Assembly (NCBI GenBank): GCA_900551525.1
Contig: URWD01000028.1
Span: forward strand, 1 to 14,918
Source: an uncultured Mycoplasmatota bacterium
Lineage (GTDB): Bacteria > Bacillota_I > Bacilli_A > RF39 > UBA660
Direction of reading: 5' to 3'
DNA: 14,918 bases
Positions 6,762-13,227 of this stretch are shown piece by piece (position 1 is the stretch's first letter; the number at the start of each line of letters is the position of its first letter). The notes beneath the pieces are model-generated. The model saw nothing but the letters and a program-made list of their open reading frames with translations. It searched no databases and was not told the DNA's origin. Made by a program: the position numbers and the translations under genes.

Positions 6762-6770
6762 ATTATACCA
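6762..6770 (-). promoter_or_regulatory. Extended -10 promoter element of rluB
   Basis: Minus-strand TGGTATAAT (TGnTATAAT) lies about 20 bases before the rluB start. It is downstream of the ncRNA terminator, so rluB can be transcribed on its own. The -35 region is T-rich without a clear match. Confidence 0.6.
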
Positions 6771-6789
6771 TTTTTTTACTTAAAATAAA

Positions 6790-6942
6790 AGAAAAAAGTA
6801 GTTTTCCCGATTAAAAGAAAACTACTTAAATACTACATTAGGTCTGGACCGTGGTTTGAGGGCAGCCTGTGCCGCTCGCTGAATATTAGTGTCCACCAGC
6901 ATGGATTAACGCCGACCTCTAGCACTAACAGCATTACCTGTC
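6790..6942 (-). ncRNA. Candidate structured small RNA, about 150 nt, class not recognised
   Basis: This stretch stands out by base composition: GC-rich blocks sit in otherwise very AT-rich DNA, and no open frame fits them. It has a complete transcription unit of its own on the minus strand, with a consensus promoter at 6949-6977 and a strong terminator ending near 6790. Internal pairing is evident: TGTTAGTG (near 6930) with CACTAATA (near 6885), an 8-bp helix with one G-U pair; a hairpin GAG-C-GGCA/TGCC-CTC with a 5-base loop around 6851-6870; and GGAC/GTCC plus GGT/ACC near the 3' end. I looked for and did not find the GGAAG tetraloop motif of SRP RNA, the CCA end or T-arm of tmRNA, or RNase P core motifs. 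6S RNA or a sporulation-linked RNA cannot be excluded. Confidence 0.65.
6792..6827 (-). terminator. Terminator of the ncRNA candidate
   Basis: Minus-strand stem AAGTAGTTTTC/GAAAACTACTT (6817-6827 with 6796-6806), 11 bp with a 10-base loop, runs into six T and then a pyrimidine-rich tract. Confidence 0.88.
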
Positions 6943-6948
6943 AATATA

Positions 6949-6977
6949 AACGTACCACAAGTTCACACAGATGTCAA
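6949..6977 (-). promoter_or_regulatory. Strong promoter of the ncRNA candidate
   Basis: On the minus strand, -35 TTGACA (6972-6977), a 17-base spacer and -10 TACGTT (6949-6954), preceded by TGG, giving an extended -10. The predicted start is near 6942. The core is almost the same as the promoter at 10055-10083. Confidence 0.75.
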
Positions 6978-7005
6978 TAACTTTAGCAATATTTTTTAAC
7001 ATTTT

Positions 7006-7524
7006 TCAAAAAAACATAGCGGTCAAAATAAAGGCAACAACAATACCAATTAAGTCAGCAATAAGACCGACAACCAAAGAATATCTTATTTTTTTAACTC
7101 CGATTGAGCCAAAATACAAGGCAAGAACATAAATAGTCGTATCCGTACAACCTTGAAGTACACTAGCAAGTCTTCCCGCATAAGAGTCGGGACCATAATT
7201 GATAAATATATCATTCATAATAGCAAGCGTAGCAGTTCCCGAAATAGGTCTTAAAATAGCCATAGGTAAAATATCAAGCGGTATTCCAAACTTCATTAAA
7301 AATCCTTCAAAAACACTCAAAATTTCATAAACAAAATTACTATCTAAAAAAATATTAATAGCAAAAACCATAGCAATAATATTTGGGAAAATATTAAAAG
7401 ATATTTGTAAGCCTTCCTTAGCACCATCTAAAAAGGCATCATAAATATTAACTTTTTTTGTAAAACCATAAAATACAACAAAAACCACAAAAAGAGGTAT
7501 AACTATTTTAGATAAAATATTCAA
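7006..7524 (-). CDS. spmB: Spore maturation protein B (SpmB)
   Basis: This 172-residue polytopic membrane protein has the Gate/nucleoside-recognition-type fold and the SpmB signatures ILRPISGTATLAIMNDIFIN, YGPDSYAGRLASVLQGCTDT and TTIYVLALYFGSIGVKKIRY. SpmA and SpmB together are required in B. subtilis for proper dehydration of the spore core; a transport role is suspected for the family but not shown. The start is a TTG at 7524 that overlaps the spmA stop (TTGA), with AGAGG placed six bases before it, so translation is coupled. The length equals that of the family. No terminator is visible after the stop; the ncRNA promoter begins about 30 bases downstream. Confidence 0.93.
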   Translation of the reverse strand: MNILSKIVIPLFVVFVVFYGFTKKVNIYDAFLDGAKEGLQISFNIFPNIIAMVFAINIFLDSNFVYEILSVFEGFLMKFGIPLDILPMAILRPISGTATLAIMNDIFINYGPDSYAGRLASVLQGCTDTTIYVLALYFGSIGVKKIRYSLVVGLIADLIGIVVAFILTAMFF

Positions 7525-8102
7525 TTTTTTCCTCTCTTTCTAATAAAATAATCAATTGTAACAGCACCAATACAAGAGCAAAATGTTGCAATAGCACCTG
7601 GCAGAATTATTTCTGAAGGATTTGCTGAACCATGAGCAATTCTAAGAGCTAAAACTGTCGTAGGAACAATTGTAACCCCCGCCGTATTTAGAACCAAAAA
7701 TGTAATCATAGGCACACTAGCAGTATCTTTTTTATCATTTATTTTTTGTAGTTCTGTCATAGCCTTAAGCCCAAAAGGTGTTGCAGCACTACCCAGCCCC
7801 ATCATATTAGCAGCTATATTTGAAGCAATAAAACCTAACGCTGGATTATCCTTGGGAACACTTGGAAAAAGCTTAGATAAAATTGGTTCAAGTATTTTAG
7901 CAAACTTTCTAAGCATTCCAGCTTCTTCAGCAATTTTCATAATGCCACTCCACAAGACAATAACAGGAAAAATAGATAGCATTAACTCTAAAGCATCTGC
8001 TCCATTAGTTAGAATGCTTTCATTTATAACAGAAATGTTACCAGTTAAAAATGAATAAACTATACCAACAACAATTAAGAAAAACCAAATATAGCTTACC
8101 AC
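7521..8102 (-). CDS. spmA: Spore maturation protein A (SpmA)
   Basis: This membrane protein of about 193 residues opens with (M)VSYIWFFLIVVGIVYSFLTG, as in SpmA (B. subtilis MVNIIWVSLTVIG). The core signature LFPSVPKDNPALGFIASNIA, then NMMGLGSAATPFGLKAM and TMITFLVLNTAGVTIVPTTV, is typical of the family. It partners SpmB in the late step that dries and stabilises the spore core. The GTG at 8102 is preferred over the GTG at 8111, because AAAGAGG lies at proper distance only for the inner start and because the family N-terminus then aligns. It overlaps the carboxypeptidase stop by 7 bases and spmB by 4, showing a tightly coupled operon dacB-spmA-spmB. Confidence 0.92.
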   Translation of the reverse strand: MVSYIWFFLIVVGIVYSFLTGNISVINESILTNGADALELMLSIFPVIVLWSGIMKIAEEAGMLRKFAKILEPILSKLFPSVPKDNPALGFIASNIAANMMGLGSAATPFGLKAMTELQKINDKKDTASVPMITFLVLNTAGVTIVPTTVLALRIAHGSANPSEIILPGAIATFCSCIGAVTIDYFIRKRGKN

Positions 8103-9169
8103 CCTAACCACCTCTTTAGTTTATCCCAAAAACTTAAATGTTCTTCTTGCTTTTTAACTTCAACATATATTTTTTCTTTTCTAACCAATTTATCATTTAA
8201 TTTAACATTTACAAAACCAGCAACATCACCCGAAGAATATTTTTTCTCATCATAAAGTTCATAACTAACATCTATCTTATCATTTTTATTTTTAACACTT
8301 ACATAAATATCTTCATCTAAATACAAGATATCATCTTTATAAACTTTTTCATCTTTTATTTTTATATTATTCTTATCTAAAACTTTAATAGCTTCATAAT
8401 TTCTAAATATTTCTTCATACATACTGCGATGATCACCAAAATCATTTCCATCATTTAAAGTAACAACTACTACATTTGTATTATTTCTTGAACCTGTAGT
8501 AACAAGTGTCCTTCTCGCTTTTTCAGTAAAACCAGTTTTCCCACCAGTTATATAATCTTCACTATGTAAAAGTTTATTTTTATTAGTCCAACTATAAGTT
8601 TTTTCACTTGACTTAGCAACATATTTTTTAGTGCCAAATATTTCTCTAAAAGTAGCATTATTCATTGCATATTTAGTTATTATTGCCATATCTCTAGCAG
8701 TTGACTGATTAGCACTTCCATCATTTTCCTCAAGACCATGGCTATTAACAAAATGACTATTTTTCATACCTATTTTACTTGCTACTTCATTCATCAAATG
8801 AGCAAACCCTTCCATAGAACCTGCAACATTCTTAGCAAGTACCACCGCCGCATCATTACCACTCCTAAGCATAAGCCCATAAAGTAAATCTTTAATAGAT
8901 ATCTTTTCCCCTACATTAATATATATAGCACTTCCATAAGCTTTTAAAACTTCTTCACCAACTACAACTTCACTTTCAATATCAACGTTTTCTATAGTAA
9001 CAATTGCTGTCATAATTTTGGTAATACTAGCAATAAGTCTTTTTTGATCAGCATTATACTCATAATATATGATATCGTTATCTAAGTCCATTGCTATCAT
9101 ACTAGATGCACTCATCCCAAATACTTTAAAAGGTACAAGAAGTAATATTAAAAACACTACTTTTTTCAT
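8096..9169 (-). CDS. dacB: D-alanyl-D-alanine carboxypeptidase (DacB/DacF type, S11 family)
   Basis: This 357-residue penicillin-binding protein trims the terminal D-Ala from peptidoglycan pentapeptides. A signal peptide covers about residues 1-20 (KKVVFLILLLVPFKVFG). The three active-site motifs are S48-ITK-51, S103-GN-105 and K211-TG-213, followed by the PBP5-type C-terminal beta domain at about 270-345. The last residues (SFWDKLKRWLGW) form an amphipathic, Trp-rich helix suited to membrane attachment, as in PBP5. In B. subtilis the gene in this operon position is dacB, encoding PBP5*, which tunes spore cortex cross-linking; the housekeeping enzyme DacA and the paralogue DacF are alternatives. 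A GGGGG ribosome binding site precedes the ATG. The symbol follows B. subtilis, not E. coli, usage. Confidence 0.9.
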   Translation of the reverse strand: MKKVVFLILLLVPFKVFGMSASSMIAMDLDNDIIYYEYNADQKRLIASITKIMTAIVTIENVDIESEVVVGEEVLKAYGSAIYINVGEKISIKDLLYGLMLRSGNDAAVVLAKNVAGSMEGFAHLMNEVASKIGMKNSHFVNSHGLEENDGSANQSTARDMAIITKYAMNNATFREIFGTKKYVAKSSEKTYSWTNKNKLLHSEDYITGGKTGFTEKARRTLVTTGSRNNTNVVVVTLNDGNDFGDHRSMYEEIFRNYEAIKVLDKNNIKIKDEKVYKDDILYLDEDIYVSVKNKNDKIDVSYELYDEKKYSSGDVAGFVNVKLNDKLVRKEKIYVEVKKQEEHLSFWDKLKRWLGW

Positions 9170-9239
9170 AAATATCCCCCAATAAAGATTATGAACAAAT
9201 ACATTAAAATACTACTAAATTATCAAAAGAAAAAGAACC

Positions 9240-9245
9240 ATTATA
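9240..9245 (-). promoter_or_regulatory. Possible -10 of the dacB-spmA-spmB operon
   Basis: Minus-strand TATAAT lies about 70 bases before the dacB start in the gap after the 216-residue gene. A -35 match at the right spacing is poor, and no sporulation sigma-factor box is obvious. Read-through from upstream is also possible, since no clear terminator was found in this gap. Confidence 0.3.
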
Positions 9246-9271
9246 CAAATGATTCCTTTATAATACCAAAA

Positions 9272-9922
9272 TTATCTAGTTCTAACTAAAGTATTAGCTT
9301 TTCTTGAACTTGAAAGTGCATAACAATACATATCGTTTTCTGTGACATAATCTTCAGAAAAATTATCATCTTTAAAACCTTTTTTAAATTCCTTAAGTTC
9401 ACTTATTTTTTGACTTATATCCTTATCATAAATACTACCAAATATTCCAACAGTTATATTTTGTCCCTTATTATGTAATTGTTCCCAATTTTTAATATAA
9501 GATATATCATAAGGATTTTGTGTAATAAATCTATTAATAAATGATGTATCAAGAAACTCTAAATTATTAACACCATTTTTATTTTTCACCACAACAGGTA
9601 TTCCTTCATAAACAGTAAAAGTAGCTTTAATTAAATCTCCTTTTGCTTTATTTACTCCATCAGGATATGGTGTTATCATAGTCATATTCGAATCTAATGC
9701 TATAGAGTCAAATATACCTTTATCAACTTCTACAGTTTTACCATTAATTTTAGGATATACATCCATATACTCAATAAAAGAATTATAATGATTTCTCAAT
9801 TTTTTACGAGCTATAATCCACTCACTAAACTCCCTTATAAATTCTTCTGAATTAATATCAACATGATTTACACCTGTAGCACTTTTAAATTGTTCAATTA
9901 ATTTACTTAAATATTCTCCCAT
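9272..9922 (-). CDS. Unknown cytosolic protein under leader control
   Basis: This 216-residue protein is not recognised. The N-terminal part is helical (GEYLSKLIEQFKSATGVNHV, SEEFIREFSEWIIARKKLRN). A middle part looks like a beta domain (MTMITPYPDGVNKAKGDLIK, ATFTVYEGIPVVVKNKNG). The last third has NWEQLHNKGQNITVGIFGSI and a charged helix, ending in KANTLVRTR. There is no signal peptide and no membrane segment. The ATG is preceded by a strong AGGGGGCC element. It is transcribed from a consensus promoter with a leader of about 126 bases that contains a terminator, so its expression appears conditional. It lies upstream of dacB in the same direction and may be co-transcribed with it. Confidence 0.72.
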   Translation of the reverse strand: MGEYLSKLIEQFKSATGVNHVDINSEEFIREFSEWIIARKKLRNHYNSFIEYMDVYPKINGKTVEVDKGIFDSIALDSNMTMITPYPDGVNKAKGDLIKATFTVYEGIPVVVKNKNGVNNLEFLDTSFINRFITQNPYDISYIKNWEQLHNKGQNITVGIFGSIYDKDISQKISELKEFKKGFKDDNFSEDYVTENDMYCYALSSSRKANTLVRTR

Positions 9923-10048
9923 ATATAAGGCCCCCTAAACTTTAAATTAATATCAATTGATTGGTTTATCCCCCAAAAAAATCATTGCAAAGGCAATGAG
10001 TTTGTTAAATTTTCAACATTGTTCAACAACCCCCATTGATTCACAACG
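9923..10048 (-). promoter_or_regulatory. Leader RNA with terminator/antiterminator pair (candidate attenuator or riboswitch)
   Basis: From the predicted start near 10048, the leader first contains CAATGGG (10032-10038). This can pair over 7 bp, with one G-U pair, to CTCATTG (9994-10000), which is also most of the 5' arm of the terminator at 9982-9999. The two pairings exclude each other, as in an attenuator. Three GGGGG runs occur, the last being the ribosome binding site of the downstream gene. No known riboswitch class was recognised. No convincing leader peptide with a ribosome binding site was found. Confidence 0.45.
9975..9999 (-). terminator. Terminator inside the leader of the 216-residue gene
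   Basis: Minus-strand stem TCATTGC/GCAATGA (7 bp, loop of 4; 9993-9999 with 9982-9988) is followed directly by seven T (9975-9981). It lies about 50-70 bases after the promoter and before the coding region, so most transcripts could stop here as an RNA of about 73 nt. Confidence 0.75.
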
Positions 10049-10054
10049 ATTAAA

Positions 10055-10083
10055 ATCGTATCACATTTTAACACAAATGTCAA
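10055..10083 (-). promoter_or_regulatory. Strong promoter of the leader/216-residue gene, with dyad over the start
   Basis: On the minus strand, -35 TTGACA (10078-10083), a 17-base spacer and -10 TACGAT (10055-10060), with TGA in front as extended -10. An inverted repeat ACGAT-n4-ATCGT (10047-10060 region) covers the -10 and the start site and could be an operator. Confidence 0.75.
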
Positions 10084-10123
10084 CAAGAAAGGCTATTTTT
10101 TCTATCAATTAGAACTTTTTTTA

Positions 10124-10152
10124 ACAATATTTAATAGATAAAATAATATTGT
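10124..10152. repeat. Inverted repeat overlapping the -35 of the tandem-paralogue promoter
   Basis: Perfect 8-bp arms ACAATATT (10124-10131) and AATATTGT (10145-10152) are separated by 13 bases. The right arm overlaps the -35 box at 10149-10154, a plausible place for a regulator. High local AT content makes chance occurrence possible. Confidence 0.35.
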
Positions 10153-10177
10153 AAATAAAACATATACATGATAAAAT
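10149..10177 (+). promoter_or_regulatory. Promoter of the tandem paralogue operon
   Basis: -35 TTGTAA (10149-10154), a 17-base spacer and -10 TAAAAT (10172-10177), preceded by TGA (extended -10). The start codon lies about 22 bases after the expected transcription start. Confidence 0.5.
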
Positions 10178-10205
10178 AAAATTATTAAGAAATTCAGGTG
10201 GTTAT

Positions 10206-11021
10206 ATGCAAATAGCTTATATATATTATCTAGAAAAACTAAAGCACGAAATTCTAAATATTATGGAAGTTGATAAATTAGAAAACATAGATCCAATTCT
10301 AGTAACAGAATTTAAAAAATCTATAAAAAGCATCACGCCAGAATATTGGAATAAAATTAAAGATTTATTCGTGCAAAATATAGAATTTACTTATTCATAT
10401 GACGAACAAATGGCTTTTACAATACTTGCATCAAAATTAGGGCTTGAGTTCTTAAGTAAAAAACCAGAATATTGTGGAGAACTAGCAAGCATACTACCAC
10501 TAGTGCAAAAATCGCCATTAAATTATAGTAATTATGCCAAAATATTCTTAGAAAGCCCAATATATGAACTTATTGTATCAATAGTTGAAAACAATCAAAT
10601 TGCAAGTTATTTTGAACTATTTCAAATAATTTTAACCAGAATAACAAGTGCAAATCTTTCAGAAGAAGATCGCAACTTTATATTAAAACTACTATATAGA
10701 TTTAATGACCAAACATATACTATATTAATAGAAGAAAATGATACATTAGATGAAATTTATTACAAGTTATATTTTAATATGAAAAAGGCCAATAGAAAAG
10801 GATTAATATATGGTTTTGATGCTTTTAGAAAATTAGCTATTTTATTAAATATCATTAATGAAAACAAAGAAAATAAATGTAAAGAACTAAAAGAAAAAAT
10901 ACTAGAAATAGAAAAAGAAAATTACACTACCACATCAATAATACACCTTATATTAAAAGAATTAGAAAATTTTCAAAAAATAGTAATACTAACAAGGGGG
11001 AAACAAAATGGCTTACATTAG
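10206..11021 (+). CDS. Unknown helical protein, first of a tandem paralogue pair
   Basis: This 271-residue, almost wholly helical cytosolic protein has no signal peptide or membrane segment, and I do not recognise the family. It is related to the next gene: residues 51-85 (YWNKIKDLFVQNI, then FTILASKLGLEFLS) line up with the same region of the neighbour (NWSSIENDFFDKI, FTILSYKLGNSFLS) at nearly identical positions (FTIL at 71 and 72). The helix-loop repetition suggests an alpha-solenoid or HEAT/TPR-like scaffold, an inference only. The start follows AGGTGG with a 4-base spacer. It overlaps the next gene by 14 bases, so the two are translationally coupled. The gene is Lys/Asn/Ile rich like its neighbours, with no sign of transfer. 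Confidence 0.75.
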   Translation: MQIAYIYYLEKLKHEILNIMEVDKLENIDPILVTEFKKSIKSITPEYWNKIKDLFVQNIEFTYSYDEQMAFTILASKLGLEFLSKKPEYCGELASILPLVQKSPLNYSNYAKIFLESPIYELIVSIVENNQIASYFELFQIILTRITSANLSEEDRNFILKLLYRFNDQTYTILIEENDTLDEIYYKLYFNMKKANRKGLIYGFDAFRKLAILLNIINENKENKCKELKEKILEIEKENYTTTSIIHLILKELENFQKIVILTRGKQNGLH

Positions 11022-11799
11022 AGAATTTACATCTTTCGGAAGTAATATAGTAAGGTTAAAAAACTATGTTAATAAAAATTATCAAAATGATAAAGATAAT
11101 GAACTATACCTAATTATGTTTAATTCAACAATTAGCAATTATCCAAACAAAAACTGGTCATCTATAGAAAATGACTTTTTTGACAAAATACCAAAAGATG
11201 ACATAAATTTAACATTAATTTTTACAATTCTTTCTTACAAATTAGGAAATAGTTTTTTATCATTACCTGAAATAGTACAAAGAGATTTAATTGATGCCCT
11301 AATTATAAACAAAATAAATGCATATAAATTTGCAAAACATGCAACATTTTTAATAAGTCCAGAATTATTAAAACAAACTTTATATGCCTATGAAAATCAT
11401 TTGATTAAACCAAGACACATTTATAAAATAATATATGATAATTTTGATTTAACTAATTTAGATGCACATAAACTAGAAGATATACTAACAATGATTAATA
11501 AATTTATAAAAGAACATGAAATAAAAATATTTAATGGCAATTACTATTTCTTTAACATATATAGATGTTTAAGAAAATTAATTACTTTAGAATTTTATCC
11601 AGATGATACCTCAGTTATTGAACTAATACCTTTATTTAATACAATACCAGATGAAGAATTAAGACAAAGAATTCAAAAAGATTTTGAAAACATTGAAAAA
11701 AGTGACAAACCATTAATTGAAAAAATTGAAGATGCTATAATTGTTGCACATCACTATAGTTATGATTTGCCACTTGCCCAAAAGAAAAGAGACAAATAG
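11008..11799 (+). CDS. Unknown helical protein, second of a tandem paralogue pair
   Basis: This 263-residue helical cytosolic protein is paralogous to the preceding gene (shared NW/YW...I...F...I block and FTILxxKLGxxFLS at residues 72-85). A later region (YRCLRKLITLEF) also matches the neighbour's FRKLAILLNII at a comparable place. No enzyme motif or nucleic-acid-binding motif is visible. The start lies inside the 3' end of the first gene, and AAGGGGG lies seven bases before the ATG, ensuring strong coupled translation. It converges on the lipoprotein gene, with only three bases between the two stop codons. Tandem duplication followed by divergence is the simplest origin; the products may form a heterodimer. 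Confidence 0.75.
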   Translation: MAYIREFTSFGSNIVRLKNYVNKNYQNDKDNELYLIMFNSTISNYPNKNWSSIENDFFDKIPKDDINLTLIFTILSYKLGNSFLSLPEIVQRDLIDALIINKINAYKFAKHATFLISPELLKQTLYAYENHLIKPRHIYKIIYDNFDLTNLDAHKLEDILTMINKFIKEHEIKIFNGNYYFFNIYRCLRKLITLEFYPDDTSVIELIPLFNTIPDEELRQRIQKDFENIEKSDKPLIEKIEDAIIVAHHYSYDLPLAQKKRDK

Positions 11800-11804
11800 T
11801 CTCT
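11788..11804. other. Small dyad at the convergent gene ends
   Basis: AGAGAC-AAATA-GTCTCT, a 6-bp stem, covers the stop codon of the plus-strand gene and reaches that of the minus-strand gene. There is no T-run on either side, so it is at best a weak transcription end or 3' stabiliser. Confidence 0.3.
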
Positions 11805-12357
11805 AGTCATTATCATAGTTATAAACACCATGTATTTTTTCTAAATCAGAATTACTTAAATCATTTACTTTATAGTTACCTTTATCATCTTTAGTTACAT
11901 TAAAAGTAATATTATATTCTACTGTATCAGTAACCTTTTTCATTTTATCAAGTTTATAATTCATAAATAAATCATTACTATATACACCATTTTCTTTGAA
12001 TTCATCACCACTATTAGTTAAGTAATTATTAGCATCTTTTTGAACTTTATATAAATCATATACAGTTATTTTAACTTCAACAGTGGCATTATCTCCATCA
12101 TATTTTTCATTTACAATTTCATATTTTAAATCTTGATATTGTCTTTTAAGTATATCTCTATATTTTTCTTTTTGACTATCAGTTAAATTTTCATCATTAA
12201 CAACATTATCCATACTACTTATAACATTGCTACTTAAATTCTTATATTGATTTAAATAATCTTGAACTGCACCTTTCGCAGTTTTTTTCATACAACCACA
12301 TCCAGCTAAAACTAGACAAATACCTACTACTAATAATAATTTATAAACTTTTTTCAT
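11803..12357 (-). CDS. Lipoprotein of unknown function
   Basis: This 184-residue precursor has a typical lipoprotein signal: basic start MKKVYK, hydrophobic core LLLVVGICLV and lipobox LAGC with C20 as the lipidated residue. The ATG at 12357 is chosen over an earlier in-frame GTG/ATG because AAGGAGGAG lies five bases upstream. After the Cys, the chain KKTAKGAVQDYLNQYKNLSS begins a helix, followed by alternating strands (ATVEVKITVYDLYKV, VEYNITFNVTKDDKGNYKVN). This helix-then-curved-sheet order suggests an NTF2/DUF4878-like fold, which is inference. It would sit on the outer face of the membrane. It is probably co-transcribed with the DUF3603-like gene, which ends 44 bases upstream. Confidence 0.78.
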   Translation of the reverse strand: MKKVYKLLLVVGICLVLAGCGCMKKTAKGAVQDYLNQYKNLSSNVISSMDNVVNDENLTDSQKEKYRDILKRQYQDLKYEIVNEKYDGDNATVEVKITVYDLYKVQKDANNYLTNSGDEFKENGVYSNDLFMNYKLDKMKKVTDTVEYNITFNVTKDDKGNYKVNDLSNSDLEKIHGVYNYDND

Positions 12358-12401
12358 GAAGTCTCCTCCTTCTACAATTATTATTACCATTAATTTCTAA
12401 T

Positions 12402-13031
12402 TTATACTTTATTATAACTAAGTTTTATTAAATCATATATTCTTTTTTCTTTTATTCCTATTTCATTACTTAATTTTTCATTCATCACTTTATACATATT
12501 TTCATTATCACTTGGCTGTTTATTAAACCATTCCATATATAAATATTTAAGTTTAGTATATTCTTTATTCTTCTCTAAAGTTTCCAGTTCAGTTCTTATA
12601 ATAAGTTTTATTTTATTTTCATCTCTTAGACTTCTATTATAATCTACTTTTTTTATTACCTCATAATCTAGTTTAATTATATCCACAGTATATAAAACTT
12701 CTACAATATTTAAATCATCTCCGACTTCTAAGAAACTTCTAGAAACAGAATTACCATCTTTATCAAATTCTAAAGCAATACTTCCATTTCTATCTGCAAA
12801 AATTGCTACATACGAAGGACATTCTCCTTTTTTCTTCGCTTTATTTTCAATTAACTCTAAAAATTCTTTCTCTACTTTTACATCATTATTAATAAAATCA
12901 TTTAAAGTTTTACTATCAACACCCACCAAAGGTATTCTCTTATAATATTCTAAATTATCCAAACTATCCCATTCATAAAACTGAACATTTCCATCTAAAA
13001 AATTAAGTAAAACATCATAATAATAGTTCAT
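12402..13031 (-). CDS. DUF3603-like cytosolic protein
   Basis: This 209-residue protein starts MNYYYDVLLNFLDGNVQFYEW, followed by DSLDNLEYYKRIPLVGVDS. It has VAIFADRNGSIALEFDKDGN in the middle and ends with a helical KLKYLYMEWFNKQPSDN segment and IYDLIKLSYNKV. This is the pattern I associate with the DUF3603 family of Bacillota: the 'YYYDVLLNF' start, the F.DG..AlEFd strand pair, and the KLkYLY.EWF helix. No biochemical role is established. There is no signal peptide. Its start overlaps the stop of the 64-residue membrane protein by ATGA, so the two are coupled. The family name is from memory of its pattern; treat it as tentative. Confidence 0.62.
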   Translation of the reverse strand: MNYYYDVLLNFLDGNVQFYEWDSLDNLEYYKRIPLVGVDSKTLNDFINNDVKVEKEFLELIENKAKKKGECPSYVAIFADRNGSIALEFDKDGNSVSRSFLEVGDDLNIVEVLYTVDIIKLDYEVIKKVDYNRSLRDENKIKLIIRTELETLEKNKEYTKLKYLYMEWFNKQPSDNENMYKVMNEKLSNEIGIKEKRIYDLIKLSYNKV

Positions 13032-13222
13032 ATTTTTCTCCCCATTCCTTTATAAATCAAAAAAACACCTCCTAAAAAAAACAATATAATTCCTCTTCTA
13101 ATAATAAAATAAACAAAATCTAAAAAACTATACCCAATATAAAACAAATTTAAATAAATTATTATCCAAAATAAACCAATACTTACAAGTAAACTTCCAA
13201 ATACTATTTTAAATATATTCAT
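13028..13222 (-). CDS. Small membrane protein, two predicted spans
   Basis: This 64-residue protein is nearly all hydrophobic. Span one covers about residues 4-26 (FKIVFGSLLVSIGLFWIIIY) and span two about 36-58 (YFIIRRGIILFFLGGVFLIY), with a short basic end GMGRKI. No family is recognised. The start has no Shine-Dalgarno sequence; a TATAAT lies five bases before the ATG, as at yutH. Its stop overlaps the next start (ATGA), so it heads an operon with the DUF3603-like gene and perhaps the lipoprotein. The positive residues (RR and RK) suggest both termini are cytosolic. Confidence 0.6.
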   Translation of the reverse strand: MNIFKIVFGSLLVSIGLFWIIIYLNLFYIGYSFLDFVYFIIRRGIILFFLGGVFLIYKGMGRKI

Positions 13223-13227
13223 ATCTA

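Noticed and set aside
6790..6942. ncRNA as SRP RNA, tmRNA or RNase P RNA
   Set aside because: No GGAAG/GCAGC signature loop, no tRNA-like T-arm or CCA end, and no GAGGAAAGUCC-type core could be found on either strand.
9975..10048. Leader peptide (short ATG or GTG frames) driving transcription attenuation
   Set aside because: Frames such as ATG-GGG-GTT... are only 4 to 7 codons long, the 20-codon GTG frame starts at the expected 5' end without a ribosome binding site, and no run of a single amino acid codon is present.
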